Shown here piece by piece: positions 7,523-15,606 of a stretch of 64,000 nt of DNA (positions within the stretch are counted from its first letter, which is position 1; the number at the start of each line of letters is the position of its first letter). The translations under genes and the position numbers were made by a program. The DNA is from Amycolatopsis taiwanensis DSM 45107. Lineage in GTDB: Bacteria > Actinomycetota > Actinomycetes > Mycobacteriales > Pseudonocardiaceae. The stretch is taken from positions 213,031-277,030 of the forward strand of contig NZ_JAFB01000009.1 of NCBI RefSeq assembly GCF_000519205.1, given 5' to 3'. The notes beneath the pieces are model-generated. The model searched no databases, was not told the DNA's origin, and saw only the letters and a program-made list of their open reading frames with translations.

Positions 7523-8758
7523 GTGCCTAAGCATCGCAACGCGGGCGATCGCACCCCGAAGGCTGTGGTCCGCGCACTCATTGACAGGTTCCACGCGTAT
7601 TTGGACGGTCACACTCCGAAGACCGTGCTTCGCGCGCTCGTTTTCCATTTGTATTCGGTCGGTCGCGCTCTGCAGACCGTCGCTCGGGTACTTGTTGACC
7701 GGCTTCATCTGTATTCGGTTGGTCGCAGATTGCAGGCGGTAGCCCAGGTGCTGGCTGACCGGCTCCCTTTGTATTCGGCCGGTCGCAGATTGCAGGCCGT
7801 AGCCCGGGTACTGGCTGACCGGCTCCATTTGTATGCGGCCGGTCGCAGGCTGCAAACCGCGGCCCGTGCACTCGTTGACCGGCTCGGCCCGTATTGGCGT
7901 GGTAACTCGCCGGAGGCCGGTGCCCGCGCGCTCGTTGAGCGGTTGTTCCCGTTCTGGGGCGGTCGCACGCCGGAGGCTGTGGTTCGCACGCTCGTCGGCA
8001 GGCTCTACCCGTCTTCGGACGGTCGTGTTTGGCCGCGCACAGTGTCCGGAAAGGCCCTCTCGGCGGTTGTCATCAGTGGTGCGATCGTCGCGGTCGCTCA
8101 TCCGCTGATCGCGGGCGTGGACCCGGAGCCCGCCCCACCCGCCGCCCAGGCGGCGCCCCAGGCTCCGGTACCGGCGGCACCGGAGATGCCGGCGGCACCC
8201 AGCGAGCCAGAGGTCGCTCCCCAAGCTCCCCAACCGGTTACCAAGTCTCTTCCCGTCGTTTACCAGGCGCAGCGGACCGATTACTGGTGCGGCCCCACCG
8301 CGGCCCGCATCGCACTGTCCAGCATGACCAACGATCTGCCGGACCAGCGCACGCTCGCCGCTCAGCTCGGCACCACTGTGGACGGCACGGACTACATCGG
8401 CCAGGTCGTCGCCGGGCTCAACAGCGAGCTGGCGGGAACCGGCATCTCCTACGTCACAAGGGACTGGGGCGGCCGTTCGCTGACTTCGGACATGATGCAG
8501 CAACTGTGGTCGGACACCATCCGCGACGTCGACGCCGGCAAGGCGATGGTGGCCAACATCGTCGCGAAGCCAAGCAACCGGCCCCCTGGCTACCCGTCGA
8601 ACCAGACGATCTACCACTACGTGGCGGTCGTCGGCTACAACTCGGCGGACGGAACGGTGCACATTTCCGACCCGGCCCGGTTCAGCGGGATCGAGGATTA
8701 CTGGCTGAGCCTCGACCACCTCGCCTCGCTGATCCAGCCGAAGGGCTACGCCGCCTGA
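7523..8758 (+). CDS. Membrane-anchored C39-like cysteine peptidase with eight N-terminal 20-residue repeats
   Basis: This 411-residue protein has three parts. Residues 14-171 are eight back-to-back repeats of 20 residues (one of 18), with pattern AVARVLADRLHLYSAGRRLQ; each would form a short cationic amphipathic helix. Residues ~178-195 are hydrophobic (ALSAVVISGAIVAVAHPL), a membrane segment or internal signal, followed by a Pro/Ala-rich linker (200-240). Residues ~243-411 are a peptidase_C39_2-type domain with Cys256 in DYWCGPTAARIALS, His365 in IYHYVAVVGY and Asp383 in ISDPAR, so the triad is intact. The basic N-terminus would be cytoplasmic and the peptidase extracellular. GTG start at 7523 follows GAAAGG. 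No transporter or peptide substrate is adjacent. Confidence 0.8.
   Translation: MPKHRNAGDRTPKAVVRALIDRFHAYLDGHTPKTVLRALVFHLYSVGRALQTVARVLVDRLHLYSVGRRLQAVAQVLADRLPLYSAGRRLQAVARVLADRLHLYAAGRRLQTAARALVDRLGPYWRGNSPEAGARALVERLFPFWGGRTPEAVVRTLVGRLYPSSDGRVWPRTVSGKALSAVVISGAIVAVAHPLIAGVDPEPAPPAAQAAPQAPVPAAPEMPAAPSEPEVAPQAPQPVTKSLPVVYQAQRTDYWCGPTAARIALSSMTNDLPDQRTLAAQLGTTVDGTDYIGQVVAGLNSELAGTGISYVTRDWGGRSLTSDMMQQLWSDTIRDVDAGKAMVANIVAKPSNRPPGYPSNQTIYHYVAVVGYNSADGTVHISDPARFSGIEDYWLSLDHLASLIQPKGYAA
7562..8035 (+). repeat. Eight in-frame ~60 bp repeats inside the C39-like peptidase gene
   Basis: Units start at 7562, 7622, 7676, 7736, 7796, 7856, 7916 and 7976; the second is 54 bp and the rest 60 bp. Units 3-5 are closest (shared CGGTCGCAG and GCTGACCGGCT blocks), showing recent tandem duplication; outer units have diverged. 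The repeat encodes a 20-residue cationic amphipathic helix. Confidence 0.85.
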
Positions 8759-8797
8759 CAGACAATCCATGCCACGGAAGAAGTCGATAGACGAGAG

Positions 8798-8837
8798 CCG
8801 CGGGAGTCGAAGCATCAGCAGACTTCGGCTCCCGCGG
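8798..8837 (+). terminator. Stem-loop after the C39-like peptidase gene
   Basis: CCGCGGGAGTCGAAG (8798-8812) pairs with CTTCGGCTCCCGCGG (8823-8837) through 15 pairs, one of them G-U, with a 10-base loop. It lies 40 bp after the stop and before the heptad repeats of the ABC exporter promoter, so it insulates the two units. Confidence 0.8.
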
Positions 8838-8860
8838 TCGTCAGCAGGTCGCCCATGCCG

Positions 8861-8913
8861 TGTCAGGGGTCATGTCAGGGGCTGTGTCAGGTCGAGGGCA
8901 GGGCGGTGTCAGG
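8861..8913 (+). promoter_or_regulatory. TGTCAGG heptad repeats upstream of the ABC exporter (SARP-type site)
   Basis: TGTCAGG begins at 8861, 8873, 8885 and 8907, and a 5-of-7 match (GGGCAGG) begins at 8896. Spacing is therefore 12, 12, 11 and 11 bp, one helical turn each, which is the arrangement bound by SARP/AfsR-type OmpR-fold domains. The last copy ends 22 bp before the exporter start. The same heptad at 11 bp spacing occurs at 13980-14008 by the AfsR-like gene. Confidence 0.7.
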
Positions 8914-8934
8914 GCGGCCGGTGACAGTGGCCGC

Positions 8935-9879
8935 ATGACGGATTTGGCGATCATGGCTTCCGGGCTGCGGAAGGCATACCAAGACAAAATCGTGCTCGAC
9001 GGCATCGATGTTAATGTCCGTGCGGGTACGGTTTTCTCCCTGCTCGGTCCGAACGGGGCCGGCAAGACCACCACGGTGAACATACTGACCACGTTGTTGA
9101 AGGCCGATGGTGGGACCGCACGCGTTGCCGGATATGACATCGCGTCCGAGACCAAGGCGGTACGCGCGGCGATCGGCGTCACCGGTCAGTTCGCGTCGGT
9201 GGACGATCTGCTGACCGGGGAAGAGAACCTGCGGTTGATGGCGGACCTGCAGCACCTGGGACGCCGCGAGAGCAAGCGGATCGTCGAGGGCTTGCTGGAC
9301 CGGTTCGATCTGGCGGAGTCGGCACGCAAGATGGCGTCGACCTACTCCGGGGGCATGCGCCGCAAACTGGATCTCGCGATGACACTCATCGGCAGGCCAC
9401 GGATCATCTTCCTGGACGAGCCGACGACCGGGCTGGACCCGCGCAGCCGTCGGACGGTGTGGGACATCGTCCGCGCACTGGTGGCCGACGGAATGACGAT
9501 CTTCCTCACCACCCAGTACCTCGAGGAGGCCGATCAGCTCGCCGACCGGGTCGCGGTGCTCGACGGAGGCAAACTGGTCGCCGAGGGCACCCCCGGCGAG
9601 CTCAAGCGGCAGGTTCCCGGCAGCCACGTCCGGTTACGGTTCGCCGACGCGGCGCGGTTGGACGCGGCGGCGCGAGTCCTGACCGATGCCACCCCGGATC
9701 ACGAGAGCGTGGTGCTTCGGGTGCCCAGCGATGGTGGCGTGAAATCGGTGCGGTCCGTGCTGGACCGGCTCGACGAGTACGCGATCGAGGTCGAGGAGTT
9801 CTCCGTGCACACGCCGGACCTCGACGACGTTTTCCTTGCCCTCACCGGTCACTCGAGCACGGAGGTCCTGGCCAAATGA
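8935..9879 (+). CDS. Drug-exporter-type ABC ATPase (DrrA-like)
   Basis: The protein has 314 residues from the ATG at 8935; a longer in-frame start at 8860 would run through the TGTCAGG repeats and adds no domain. Walker A is LLGPNGAGKTTTVN, the signature is YSGGMRRKLDLAM and Walker B is IIFLDEPTTGLD. The DrrA-type TTQYLEEADQLADRV switch region and a C-terminal ~90-residue extension ending in DLDDVFLALTG are present. It energises export of a hydrophobic compound, typically an antibiotic or lipid, through the permease encoded next, whose start overlaps its stop (ATGA). The SARP-type promoter repeats suggest co-regulation with the P450 across the AfsR-like gene. Confidence 0.93.
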   Translation: MTDLAIMASGLRKAYQDKIVLDGIDVNVRAGTVFSLLGPNGAGKTTTVNILTTLLKADGGTARVAGYDIASETKAVRAAIGVTGQFASVDDLLTGEENLRLMADLQHLGRRESKRIVEGLLDRFDLAESARKMASTYSGGMRRKLDLAMTLIGRPRIIFLDEPTTGLDPRSRRTVWDIVRALVADGMTIFLTTQYLEEADQLADRVAVLDGGKLVAEGTPGELKRQVPGSHVRLRFADAARLDAAARVLTDATPDHESVVLRVPSDGGVKSVRSVLDRLDEYAIEVEEFSVHTPDLDDVFLALTGHSSTEVLAK

Positions 9880-10640
9880 GTACCACTTCGGCACCGCTGG
9901 CCGATTCGGCGACCATGTTGCGCCGCAACTTCAAACACACCATGCGGGATCCGGTCGTGTTGTTCAACGCGGTCCTGTTCCCGATCGTCATGATGTTCAT
10001 GCTCGTGTATGTGCTCGGTGGCGGTTTCGACGTCGGCGGCGGCGAATACATCGACTACGCGGCACCGGGCATGATCATGCTGGCCCTCTGCTACGGGATG
10101 GGTGCCACCGCGACGGCGGTGAACTCCGACATGACGAAGGGGATCATCAACCGGTTCCGGGTCATGAACATCTCCCGGGGCGCGGTGCTGACCGGCCATG
10201 TCGTGTCCACCGTGCTGCGCACCGTGGTGGGCATGGCGGCCATCGTCGGTGTCGCGTTCCTGATGGGATTCAGCCCGTCCGCGACCTTCGCGCAATGGCT
10301 CGCCGTGGCCGGGATCCTCGTGCTGACGGTTTTCGCGGTCACCTGGCTGACCATCGCGTTCGGCCTGGCCGCGAAGACACCGGAATCAGCGGGGTTCTTC
10401 GCCGTGCCGCTGATCATGCTGCCGTTTTTCAGCAGCGCGATCATTCCGGCCGACAAGATGGGGCCGGGCATCCGGCAGTTCGCGGAGTACCAGCCGTTCA
10501 CGCCGATCATCGAGACCGTGCGTGGATTGCTCGACGGCACACCGTCGTCCGGTCACACGATCGCCGCGCTCGCCTGGTGCGTCGGGATCGGTGTGTTCGG
10601 TTACGTGTGGGCACTGAGGAAGTTCAACAAGCGAGCGTGA
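9876..10640 (+). CDS. ABC-2 type permease (DrrB-like)
   Basis: This 254-residue protein has about six membrane segments: ~28-48, 60-80, 105-130, 140-165, 170-190 and 225-245. The middle holds the ABC-2 motif region (GFFAVPLIMLPFFSSAIIPAD), and EYQPFTPIIETVRGLLDG precedes the last helix, both hallmarks of DrrB/NodJ permeases. It starts inside the ATPase stop codon (ATGA) and forms the membrane half of that exporter. Its 3' end overlaps the convergent AfsR-like gene by 17 bp, so the two transcripts would collide; no terminator lies between them. Confidence 0.92.
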   Translation: MSTTSAPLADSATMLRRNFKHTMRDPVVLFNAVLFPIVMMFMLVYVLGGGFDVGGGEYIDYAAPGMIMLALCYGMGATATAVNSDMTKGIINRFRVMNISRGAVLTGHVVSTVLRTVVGMAAIVGVAFLMGFSPSATFAQWLAVAGILVLTVFAVTWLTIAFGLAAKTPESAGFFAVPLIMLPFFSSAIIPADKMGPGIRQFAEYQPFTPIIETVRGLLDGTPSSGHTIAALAWCVGIGVFGYVWALRKFNKRA

Positions 10641-13600
10641 CTTCGACCAGCTCACGCCAGTCCGCCCGCGCCCCCTCCTGCGTCGCCTCGGTGAACCGCG
10701 TGTCACCGAGGCGATGCCGTGCGATCTGCTCGATCCGGGCCGCATCCGGTTGGGAACGATCCGGCAGCCCGCGCACGGCTTCGCTGGCCGCGAGCAGCCG
10801 CGCTGACTGCTCGTACTGTTCGTTACGCAGCGCCAGATCCGCGACCCCGACGAGTACCCGCGCGATCATCGGTGCATGCGCCGACTCCGACACCGCGCGG
10901 AACGCCATGGCGCGGTACTCGCGGGCCTCGTCGAGATCCTCGGCAAGGTAGCCGAGCAGGTCATGCGTCGCCCCCCGGAAGTACGGCTCGTCGTCCCCCA
11001 GCACCGCTCTGGCCTGGGCGAGCTGGTGGTACGCCTGGTCCGGGTCGCGTTGCCAGCGCGCGAGCTCCGCCTTCGCCAGGGCCAGCGCGGCCAGCGCGTC
11101 CGGCCAGACGATCCGTTCCGCGCACCGCTGTGCTTCGGCCATGGCGGAGGCGCTCGAAGAAGCGTCGCCGGCCAGCCAGTACGCCTGCGCCTGCTGTGCC
11201 CGGATCCGGAGCACATCCTCGATCGCGCCGACCTCGGTGATGCCCTCGGCCGCCTGCTCGTAGTGGCGGCACGCGCGGTCGAACTCTCCCCGCATCGCGA
11301 GCCGTTCGGCCAGCGTGGTCAGCGCGAAGGAGATCCCCCAGCGCTCGCCGATCGCGCGGAACTCGGCGAGCGCCGTCTCGATGTCCGCGTCCGCGTCGCC
11401 TGCGTCGCGGCCGAGGATGATCCGCATCCGGCCCCGGGTCAGCCGTGCCTGCGCGCGCGTCCACGGATCGTCGTCGAGAAGCAGCGGTTCGTACGCGGGC
11501 AGGAAGTCGGTCGGCTCCCGCAACATGCGTTCCAACGGCGCGACGAACCCCAGCGCCGGGTGATGGCTGCGCACCCGCCGGCTGAGTTCGTATGCCTGAT
11601 GGATCCAGTCCTGCGCCTGGTACACGTCGGCCTGCCCGGAGGTGACGAAATACGCGGCGAACGCACACGCCGTCGCCCGCACCTCGTCGCTGACCTCGCC
11701 GGACATGCCGGCGGCCGCGGTGGCCAGTTCGATGCCTTCGGCCCGGTGCCCGCCGAGCAACCAGTACCAGCCGGCGGCTCCCGCGAGCCGCATCGCCCCG
11801 TGCGCATCGCCGGCCGCGAGCGCACCGCGCATCGCGGCGGCGATGTTGTCGTGCTCGGCTTCGAGCACAGCCAGCCATTCCACTTGCTCGGCGCGGCGCA
11901 GATGCGGCTCCGCGGCTTCGGTCAGTTCGGTGAAGTACGCGAGATGCGCACGGCGCGCCAGATCCGATTCCCCGGCCTCCGCGAGGCGCTGCTCGGCGTA
12001 CTCCTTGATCGTGCCGAGCATCCGGTAGCGCGGCGCTTCGCCGCCCTCGGCGACCACCAGCGATTTCTCGGTCAGCGCGGTCAACAGTTCGAGCACCTCC
12101 CACGCCTGGACCGCTGCGCCATTCCCGCTTCCCTGCCCTGTGTTTTCCCCACCCCCCGTGCTTGTGCAGACCCGCTCGGCCGCTTCCAGGCTCGCGCCAC
12201 CGGAGAACACCGACAGCCTGCGCAGCACCATCCGTTCGGCGTCGCCGAGCGGCTCCCAGCTCCAGTCGATCACCGCACGCAGCGTCCGGTGCCGCGGCAG
12301 CGCGGTACGGCTGCCACCGGTGAGCAGGCGGAACCGGTCGTCGAGCCGGTTGGCGAGCTGATCGAGGGACATGGTGCGCAACCGGGCCGCGGCGAGCTCG
12401 ATCGCCAGCGGCATCCCGTCCAGCGCCCGGCAGACGCGCGCCAAGGTCGACCAGGTGTGGGCGTCGGCTGTGTTCCTCCCGCCCTCCCGCCCTGTGTTCT
12501 TCCCGCCCCCCAGGATGTCCTTGCGCACCGCGCTTGCGCGGTCCAGCAGCAGCCGGACGGCCGGAGCGGACTCGATCTCGCCGGGGCCGGCCTCCGCCGC
12601 GGGCAGGACCAACGGCGCGACCGGCCACAGTGCCTCGCCGGTGATGCCGAGGGGTTCCCTGCTCGTCGCGAGGATCCGCAGCCGCCGGCACTTTCCGAGC
12701 ACCCGATGGGCGAAGGTCGCCGCGGACTCGATCACGTGCTCGCAGTTGTCCAGGATCAGCAACATCTCCCGCTCACGGACCGCGGCGATGACGCGATCCG
12801 TCGGCCCCGCGTCCGGTTTCTCGCCGAGCAGCGCATCCCGCAGTCTGAGCGCGTCGAGCGTCGCCTGCGCGATATTCCACCCGCCCCCCTGCCCTGTGTT
12901 TGTCCCGCCCCCCTGCCCTTCGGGCCCACCCCCCGTGGGCCCACCCCCCGTATCGCCGTCGGCGCTGATGGCCGCGAGCTCGACCAGCCAGGCCCCGTCC
13001 GGCAGGTCGCCGAGCAGGGTGCGCGCGGTTTCCGTGGCCAGCCTGGTCTTTCCCGCACCGCCCGGCCCGATCAGGGTGATGAGCCGATGTTCGGTGATGA
13101 GTTCGCGGACCGCGGCGACATCGGCGTCCTTGCCGACGAAGCTGGTCAGCTCGGCACGCAAGTTGGTCTTGTGGTTTTCCTCCCGCCGTCCCAACTCGCC
13201 CCGCAGCAGCGCGACGTGCAATTCGGACAGTTCCGGTGAGGGGTCGACGCCCAGCGTGTCGGCCAGGGCTTCTCTCGTGCGCTGGTACACGAGCAGCGCC
13301 TCGTTGTCGCGACCGGTCGCGACGAGGGCACGCATCAGCGCGGCGACAAGCCGTTCCCGCATCGGATGCGCGGCCACCAAATCGGTCAGTTCCGTGACCA
13401 GCTCCGCACCGTGGCCGAGGCCGATCTCCGCATCGAACCGGTCCTCCATGGCCGTCAGGCGTAGCCCTTCGAGCCGGGTGACCGCCGCGTCGAACGCGGC
13501 ACTGTCCTGCAAACCGATGTCCTGCATGGCCGCACCGCGCCACAATGCGAGGGCTTCGCGCAGCCGCGGCAGCCGACGTGGATCCTCGGCATTGTGGGTC

Positions 13601-13971
13601 TGGCCGAGGAGGCGTTCGAACCGCACGGCGTCGACAGCGTCGGGTTCCACCGCCAGCCGGTAGCCGTTCGTCTGCCCCTCGACCAACCCGTCCGGCAGCA
13701 CCTTCCGCAGTCGGGAAGCCAAGCGTTGCAAGGCATTCGCCGCGTCGGAGGGCGGGTGCTCACCCCAGATCCAGTCGATGAGCGTGGCCTTTCCGACCGT
13801 GTGGCCCCCTTCGAGGGCGAGGGCGGCCAACAGCGCGCGCAGCCGGGTGCCCGGCACGTCGGCCAGCACGCCGTCGTCCGTGCGAACCTCGAACGGTCCA
13901 AGTATCCCGATCTGCACCCGGCTGATTTTGCCATGGGCGATCGGCAGGCCCGGCGATCGCCGACGCGGCAC
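10624..13971 (-). CDS. AfsR-like SARP regulator (OmpR-BTAD-NB-ARC-TPR), 1115 residues
   Basis: Residues ~18-110 are an OmpR-fold DNA-binding domain (IGILGPFEVRTDDG) and ~115-258 the BTAD domain. An NB-ARC/STAND ATPase follows, with Walker A GPGGAGKT (302-309), Walker B LLILDNCEH (~404-412), ATSREPLGITGE (~435-446) and GMPLAIELAAARL (519-531). TPR-like helices fill ~690-1115. These proteins integrate a signal by ATP-dependent oligomerisation and activate nearby biosynthetic or export genes. Three glycine-rich in-frame insertions interrupt the ATPase region (341-366, 487-501, 605-618). ATG at 13971 is the longest start; a GTG at 13917, just before the first strand, is an alternative. Neither has a clear Shine-Dalgarno. 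TGTCAG heptads flank its promoter. Confidence 0.9.
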   Translation of the reverse strand: MPRRRSPGLPIAHGKISRVQIGILGPFEVRTDDGVLADVPGTRLRALLAALALEGGHTVGKATLIDWIWGEHPPSDAANALQRLASRLRKVLPDGLVEGQTNGYRLAVEPDAVDAVRFERLLGQTHNAEDPRRLPRLREALALWRGAAMQDIGLQDSAAFDAAVTRLEGLRLTAMEDRFDAEIGLGHGAELVTELTDLVAAHPMRERLVAALMRALVATGRDNEALLVYQRTREALADTLGVDPSPELSELHVALLRGELGRREENHKTNLRAELTSFVGKDADVAAVRELITEHRLITLIGPGGAGKTRLATETARTLLGDLPDGAWLVELAAISADGDTGGGPTGGGPEGQGGGTNTGQGGGWNIAQATLDALRLRDALLGEKPDAGPTDRVIAAVREREMLLILDNCEHVIESAATFAHRVLGKCRRLRILATSREPLGITGEALWPVAPLVLPAAEAGPGEIESAPAVRLLLDRASAVRKDILGGGKNTGREGGRNTADAHTWSTLARVCRALDGMPLAIELAAARLRTMSLDQLANRLDDRFRLLTGGSRTALPRHRTLRAVIDWSWEPLGDAERMVLRRLSVFSGGASLEAAERVCTSTGGGENTGQGSGNGAAVQAWEVLELLTALTEKSLVVAEGGEAPRYRMLGTIKEYAEQRLAEAGESDLARRAHLAYFTELTEAAEPHLRRAEQVEWLAVLEAEHDNIAAAMRGALAAGDAHGAMRLAGAAGWYWLLGGHRAEGIELATAAAGMSGEVSDEVRATACAFAAYFVTSGQADVYQAQDWIHQAYELSRRVRSHHPALGFVAPLERMLREPTDFLPAYEPLLLDDDPWTRAQARLTRGRMRIILGRDAGDADADIETALAEFRAIGERWGISFALTTLAERLAMRGEFDRACRHYEQAAEGITEVGAIEDVLRIRAQQAQAYWLAGDASSSASAMAEAQRCAERIVWPDALAALALAKAELARWQRDPDQAYHQLAQARAVLGDDEPYFRGATHDLLGYLAEDLDEAREYRAMAFRAVSESAHAPMIARVLVGVADLALRNEQYEQSARLLAASEAVRGLPDRSQPDAARIEQIARHRLGDTRFTEATQEGARADWRELVEVTLAC
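12118..12159 (-). repeat. GC-rich insert, copy 3, inside the AfsR-like gene
   Basis: On the coding strand this copy reads through GGGGTGGGGAAAACACAGGG and CAGGGAAG, giving GGGENTGQGSG at residues ~606-616. It shares the AACACAGGGC core and G-tracts with the inserts at 12469-12513 and 12874-12951. Confidence 0.7.
12469..12513 (-). repeat. GC-rich insert, copy 2, inside the AfsR-like gene
   Basis: The coding strand carries GGGGGCGGGAAGAACACAGG and then a second partial unit (GGGAGGAACACAG), so this insert looks like one and a half tandem units. It encodes GGGKNTGREGGRNT at about residues 488-501, in the same reading frame as the other two copies. Confidence 0.7.
12874..12951 (-). repeat. GC-rich insert, copy 1 (longest), inside the AfsR-like gene
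   Basis: This 78 bp segment adds glycine-rich residues 341-366 in the ATPase domain after strand ELAAIS. It contains the shared core (GGGCGGGACAAACACAGGGC) and, at the 5' side of the coding strand, two ACGGGGGGTGGGCCC units in tandem. Reading frame is preserved. Confidence 0.7.
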
Positions 13972-13979
13972 ATGGTCGG

Positions 13980-14008
13980 TGTCTGAGCGGTGTCAGTCGC
14001 GTGTCAGG
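13980..14008 (+). promoter_or_regulatory. Three TGTCAG-type heptads at exact 11 bp spacing
   Basis: TGTCTGA (13980), TGTCAGT (13991) and TGTCAGG (14002) repeat every 11 bp between the AfsR-like gene and the P450 gene. The last copy ends 50 bp before the P450 start, a suitable place for activator contact with RNA polymerase. The arrangement matches SARP-type sites and the repeats at 8861-8913. Confidence 0.7.
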
Positions 14009-14057
14009 ACCGTCGGCGATTGTGGTCGCAACAACCGCTTTGGGAAAGGCAAATCCG

Positions 14058-15284
14058 ATGACGCAAACGGCTCCCATCCCGCACGGCCTGCCCATGGAGC
14101 GCGACGCGGGCCCCTTCGACCCGCCCCGCGAGATCACCCGCCTCCGCGAGGCTCGCCCGGTCAGCCCCCTGGTCTTCCCCGACGGTCACGAGGGCTGGCT
14201 CGTCACCGGTTACGAGGCGGTCCGCCAGCTCATGGCCGACACCCGCTTCAGCTCCCGCCAGGACATCGGCGTTGTCCACGTGCCCTATGAGGCTCCCGGC
14301 ATGCCCGTCCCCACCGAGCCGTCCCCGCAGGTGCCGGGCCTGTTCATCGCCATGGACCCGCCGGAGAGCACCCGGCTGCGGCGCAAGCTCACCGGCGCCT
14401 TCACCGTCAAGCGCATGAAGCTGCTCGAAGAGCAGATCATCGCCATCGTCGAGCGCCAGCTGGACGAACTGGCGCGGCTGTCCCCGCCAGTCGACCTGGT
14501 CAAGGAGTTCGCGCTGCCGGTGCCCTCGCTGGTGATCTGCGAACTGCTCGGGGTGCCCTACTCCGACCGGGAGACCTTCCAGGTCAACTCCGCCCAGTTC
14601 CTGGTCAAGGACCAGTCGCTCGAAGAGAAGATGGCCGCGTACGGCGCGATGACCACGTACCTCGCCGAACTGGTCACGCGCAAACGCGCCGAGCCCGGCG
14701 AGGACATCCTGTCCGACCTGGCCCGCGACGACGACGTCACCATCGAGGAGCTGGTCGGCGTCGCCTTCCTGTTGCTGCTCGCGGGCCACGAGACCACGGC
14801 CAACATGCTGGGACTGGGCACCTTCGCGCTCCTGGAGCATCCCGAGCAGCTGGCCGAACTGCGCGCCGACCCCGAGCTGCTGCCCGGTGCCGTCGAGGAA
14901 CTGATGCGCTACCTGTCCGTCGTCGACGTCCTCTACCGCTACGCCACGGAGGACATCGAACTCGGCGGTGAAACCATCGCCAAGGGCTCGACCGTCGTCG
15001 TCTCGATGCTGGCCGCCAACCGCGATCCCCAGCGCTTCGAGAACCCCGACACCCTGGACATCCACCGCAACGCCCGCGGTCAGCTGTCCTTCGGCCACGG
15101 CGTCCACCAATGCCTCGGCCAGCAACTGGCCCGCATCGAGATGCGCGCCGGTTTCGGCGGACTGCTGCGCCGCTTCCCGGCCCTCCGGCTCGCCATTCCC
15201 GCCGGCGAGGTGAAACTCCGGACCAACATGAACATCTACGGCGTCCACGAACTGCCGGTCACCTGGACGGACACGCCCTCCTGA
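14058..15284 (+). CDS. Cytochrome P450
   Basis: The 408-residue soluble bacterial P450 starts at ATG 14058 behind GGGAAAGG (14042-14049). The haem loop FGHGVHQCLGQQLAR (~343-357) carries the Cys ligand. The I-helix motif LLLLAGHETTAN (~234-245) supplies the acid-alcohol pair region and EELMRYL (~279-285) the ExxR salt bridge. Size and motifs fit the CYP105/107-like families of secondary metabolism or xenobiotic hydroxylation. No ferredoxin gene is adjacent, so electrons must come from elsewhere. The SARP-type heptads upstream link it to the AfsR-like regulator and the ABC exporter: a small modify-and-export module. Confidence 0.95.
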   Translation: MTQTAPIPHGLPMERDAGPFDPPREITRLREARPVSPLVFPDGHEGWLVTGYEAVRQLMADTRFSSRQDIGVVHVPYEAPGMPVPTEPSPQVPGLFIAMDPPESTRLRRKLTGAFTVKRMKLLEEQIIAIVERQLDELARLSPPVDLVKEFALPVPSLVICELLGVPYSDRETFQVNSAQFLVKDQSLEEKMAAYGAMTTYLAELVTRKRAEPGEDILSDLARDDDVTIEELVGVAFLLLLAGHETTANMLGLGTFALLEHPEQLAELRADPELLPGAVEELMRYLSVVDVLYRYATEDIELGGETIAKGSTVVVSMLAANRDPQRFENPDTLDIHRNARGQLSFGHGVHQCLGQQLARIEMRAGFGGLLRRFPALRLAIPAGEVKLRTNMNIYGVHELPVTWTDTPS

Positions 15285-15309
15285 ACGGTCGGCCGAGCGC
15301 GTCACCGAT

Positions 15310-15346
15310 AGCGACGATCTCCTCGCCAGGGGAGATCGTTGTCGCT
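15310..15346 (+). terminator. Hairpin with a bulge after the P450 gene
   Basis: AGCGACGATCTCC (15310-15322) pairs with GGAGATCGTTGTCGCT (15331-15346), leaving a three-base bulge on the right arm. It starts 26 bp after the P450 stop codon. Confidence 0.65.
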
Positions 15347-15404
15347 CCACTGTGGACAGTTGCGGAGTAGCTCGACGCGTAAGCAGGGCAAAACGGGAAC
15401 ATCC

Positions 15405-15500
15405 GGTGACCCGGTTGAAATCGGGTCACCGAAGTCTCAGCCGGTCGGCCCGTTTGGGTGTGCCCTCCCGTACCCCAGTAGCATCTACGAAACTTGTAGA
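15405..15500 (+). promoter_or_regulatory. Hairpin and inverted repeat before the PAP2 gene
   Basis: GGTGACCCG (15405-15413) and CGGGTCACC (15422-15430) form a perfect 9 bp stem with an 8-base loop. Further on, TCTAC (15484-15488) and GTAGA (15496-15500) flank GAAACTT, an operator-sized inverted repeat. The 322 bp between the P450 and PAP2 genes holds no other gene; these elements are probably a terminator or regulatory leader and a repressor or sigma-factor site. Confidence 0.45.
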
Positions 15501-15606
15501 AATTCGGCTGTGTTGCCGGAACACCGGCGGTGCGAGTGCGCCACGACCTGCCTTCGGTCGTGCTGGACGTGACCCGCCACACCCTGCGGCAAGTGAGGAG
15601 TTGGTG

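Noticed and set aside
7346..8815. 489-residue leftward open frame with tandem repeats antisense to the C39-like peptidase
   Set aside because: It is the shadow of the rightward 60 bp repeats; it has no domain or ribosome site, and the rightward frame has an intact catalytic domain.
8860..8934. Upstream start for the DrrA-like ATPase
   Set aside because: The extra 25 residues are encoded by the TGTCAGG repeats and add nothing to the ABC domain; ATG 8935 fits the family length.
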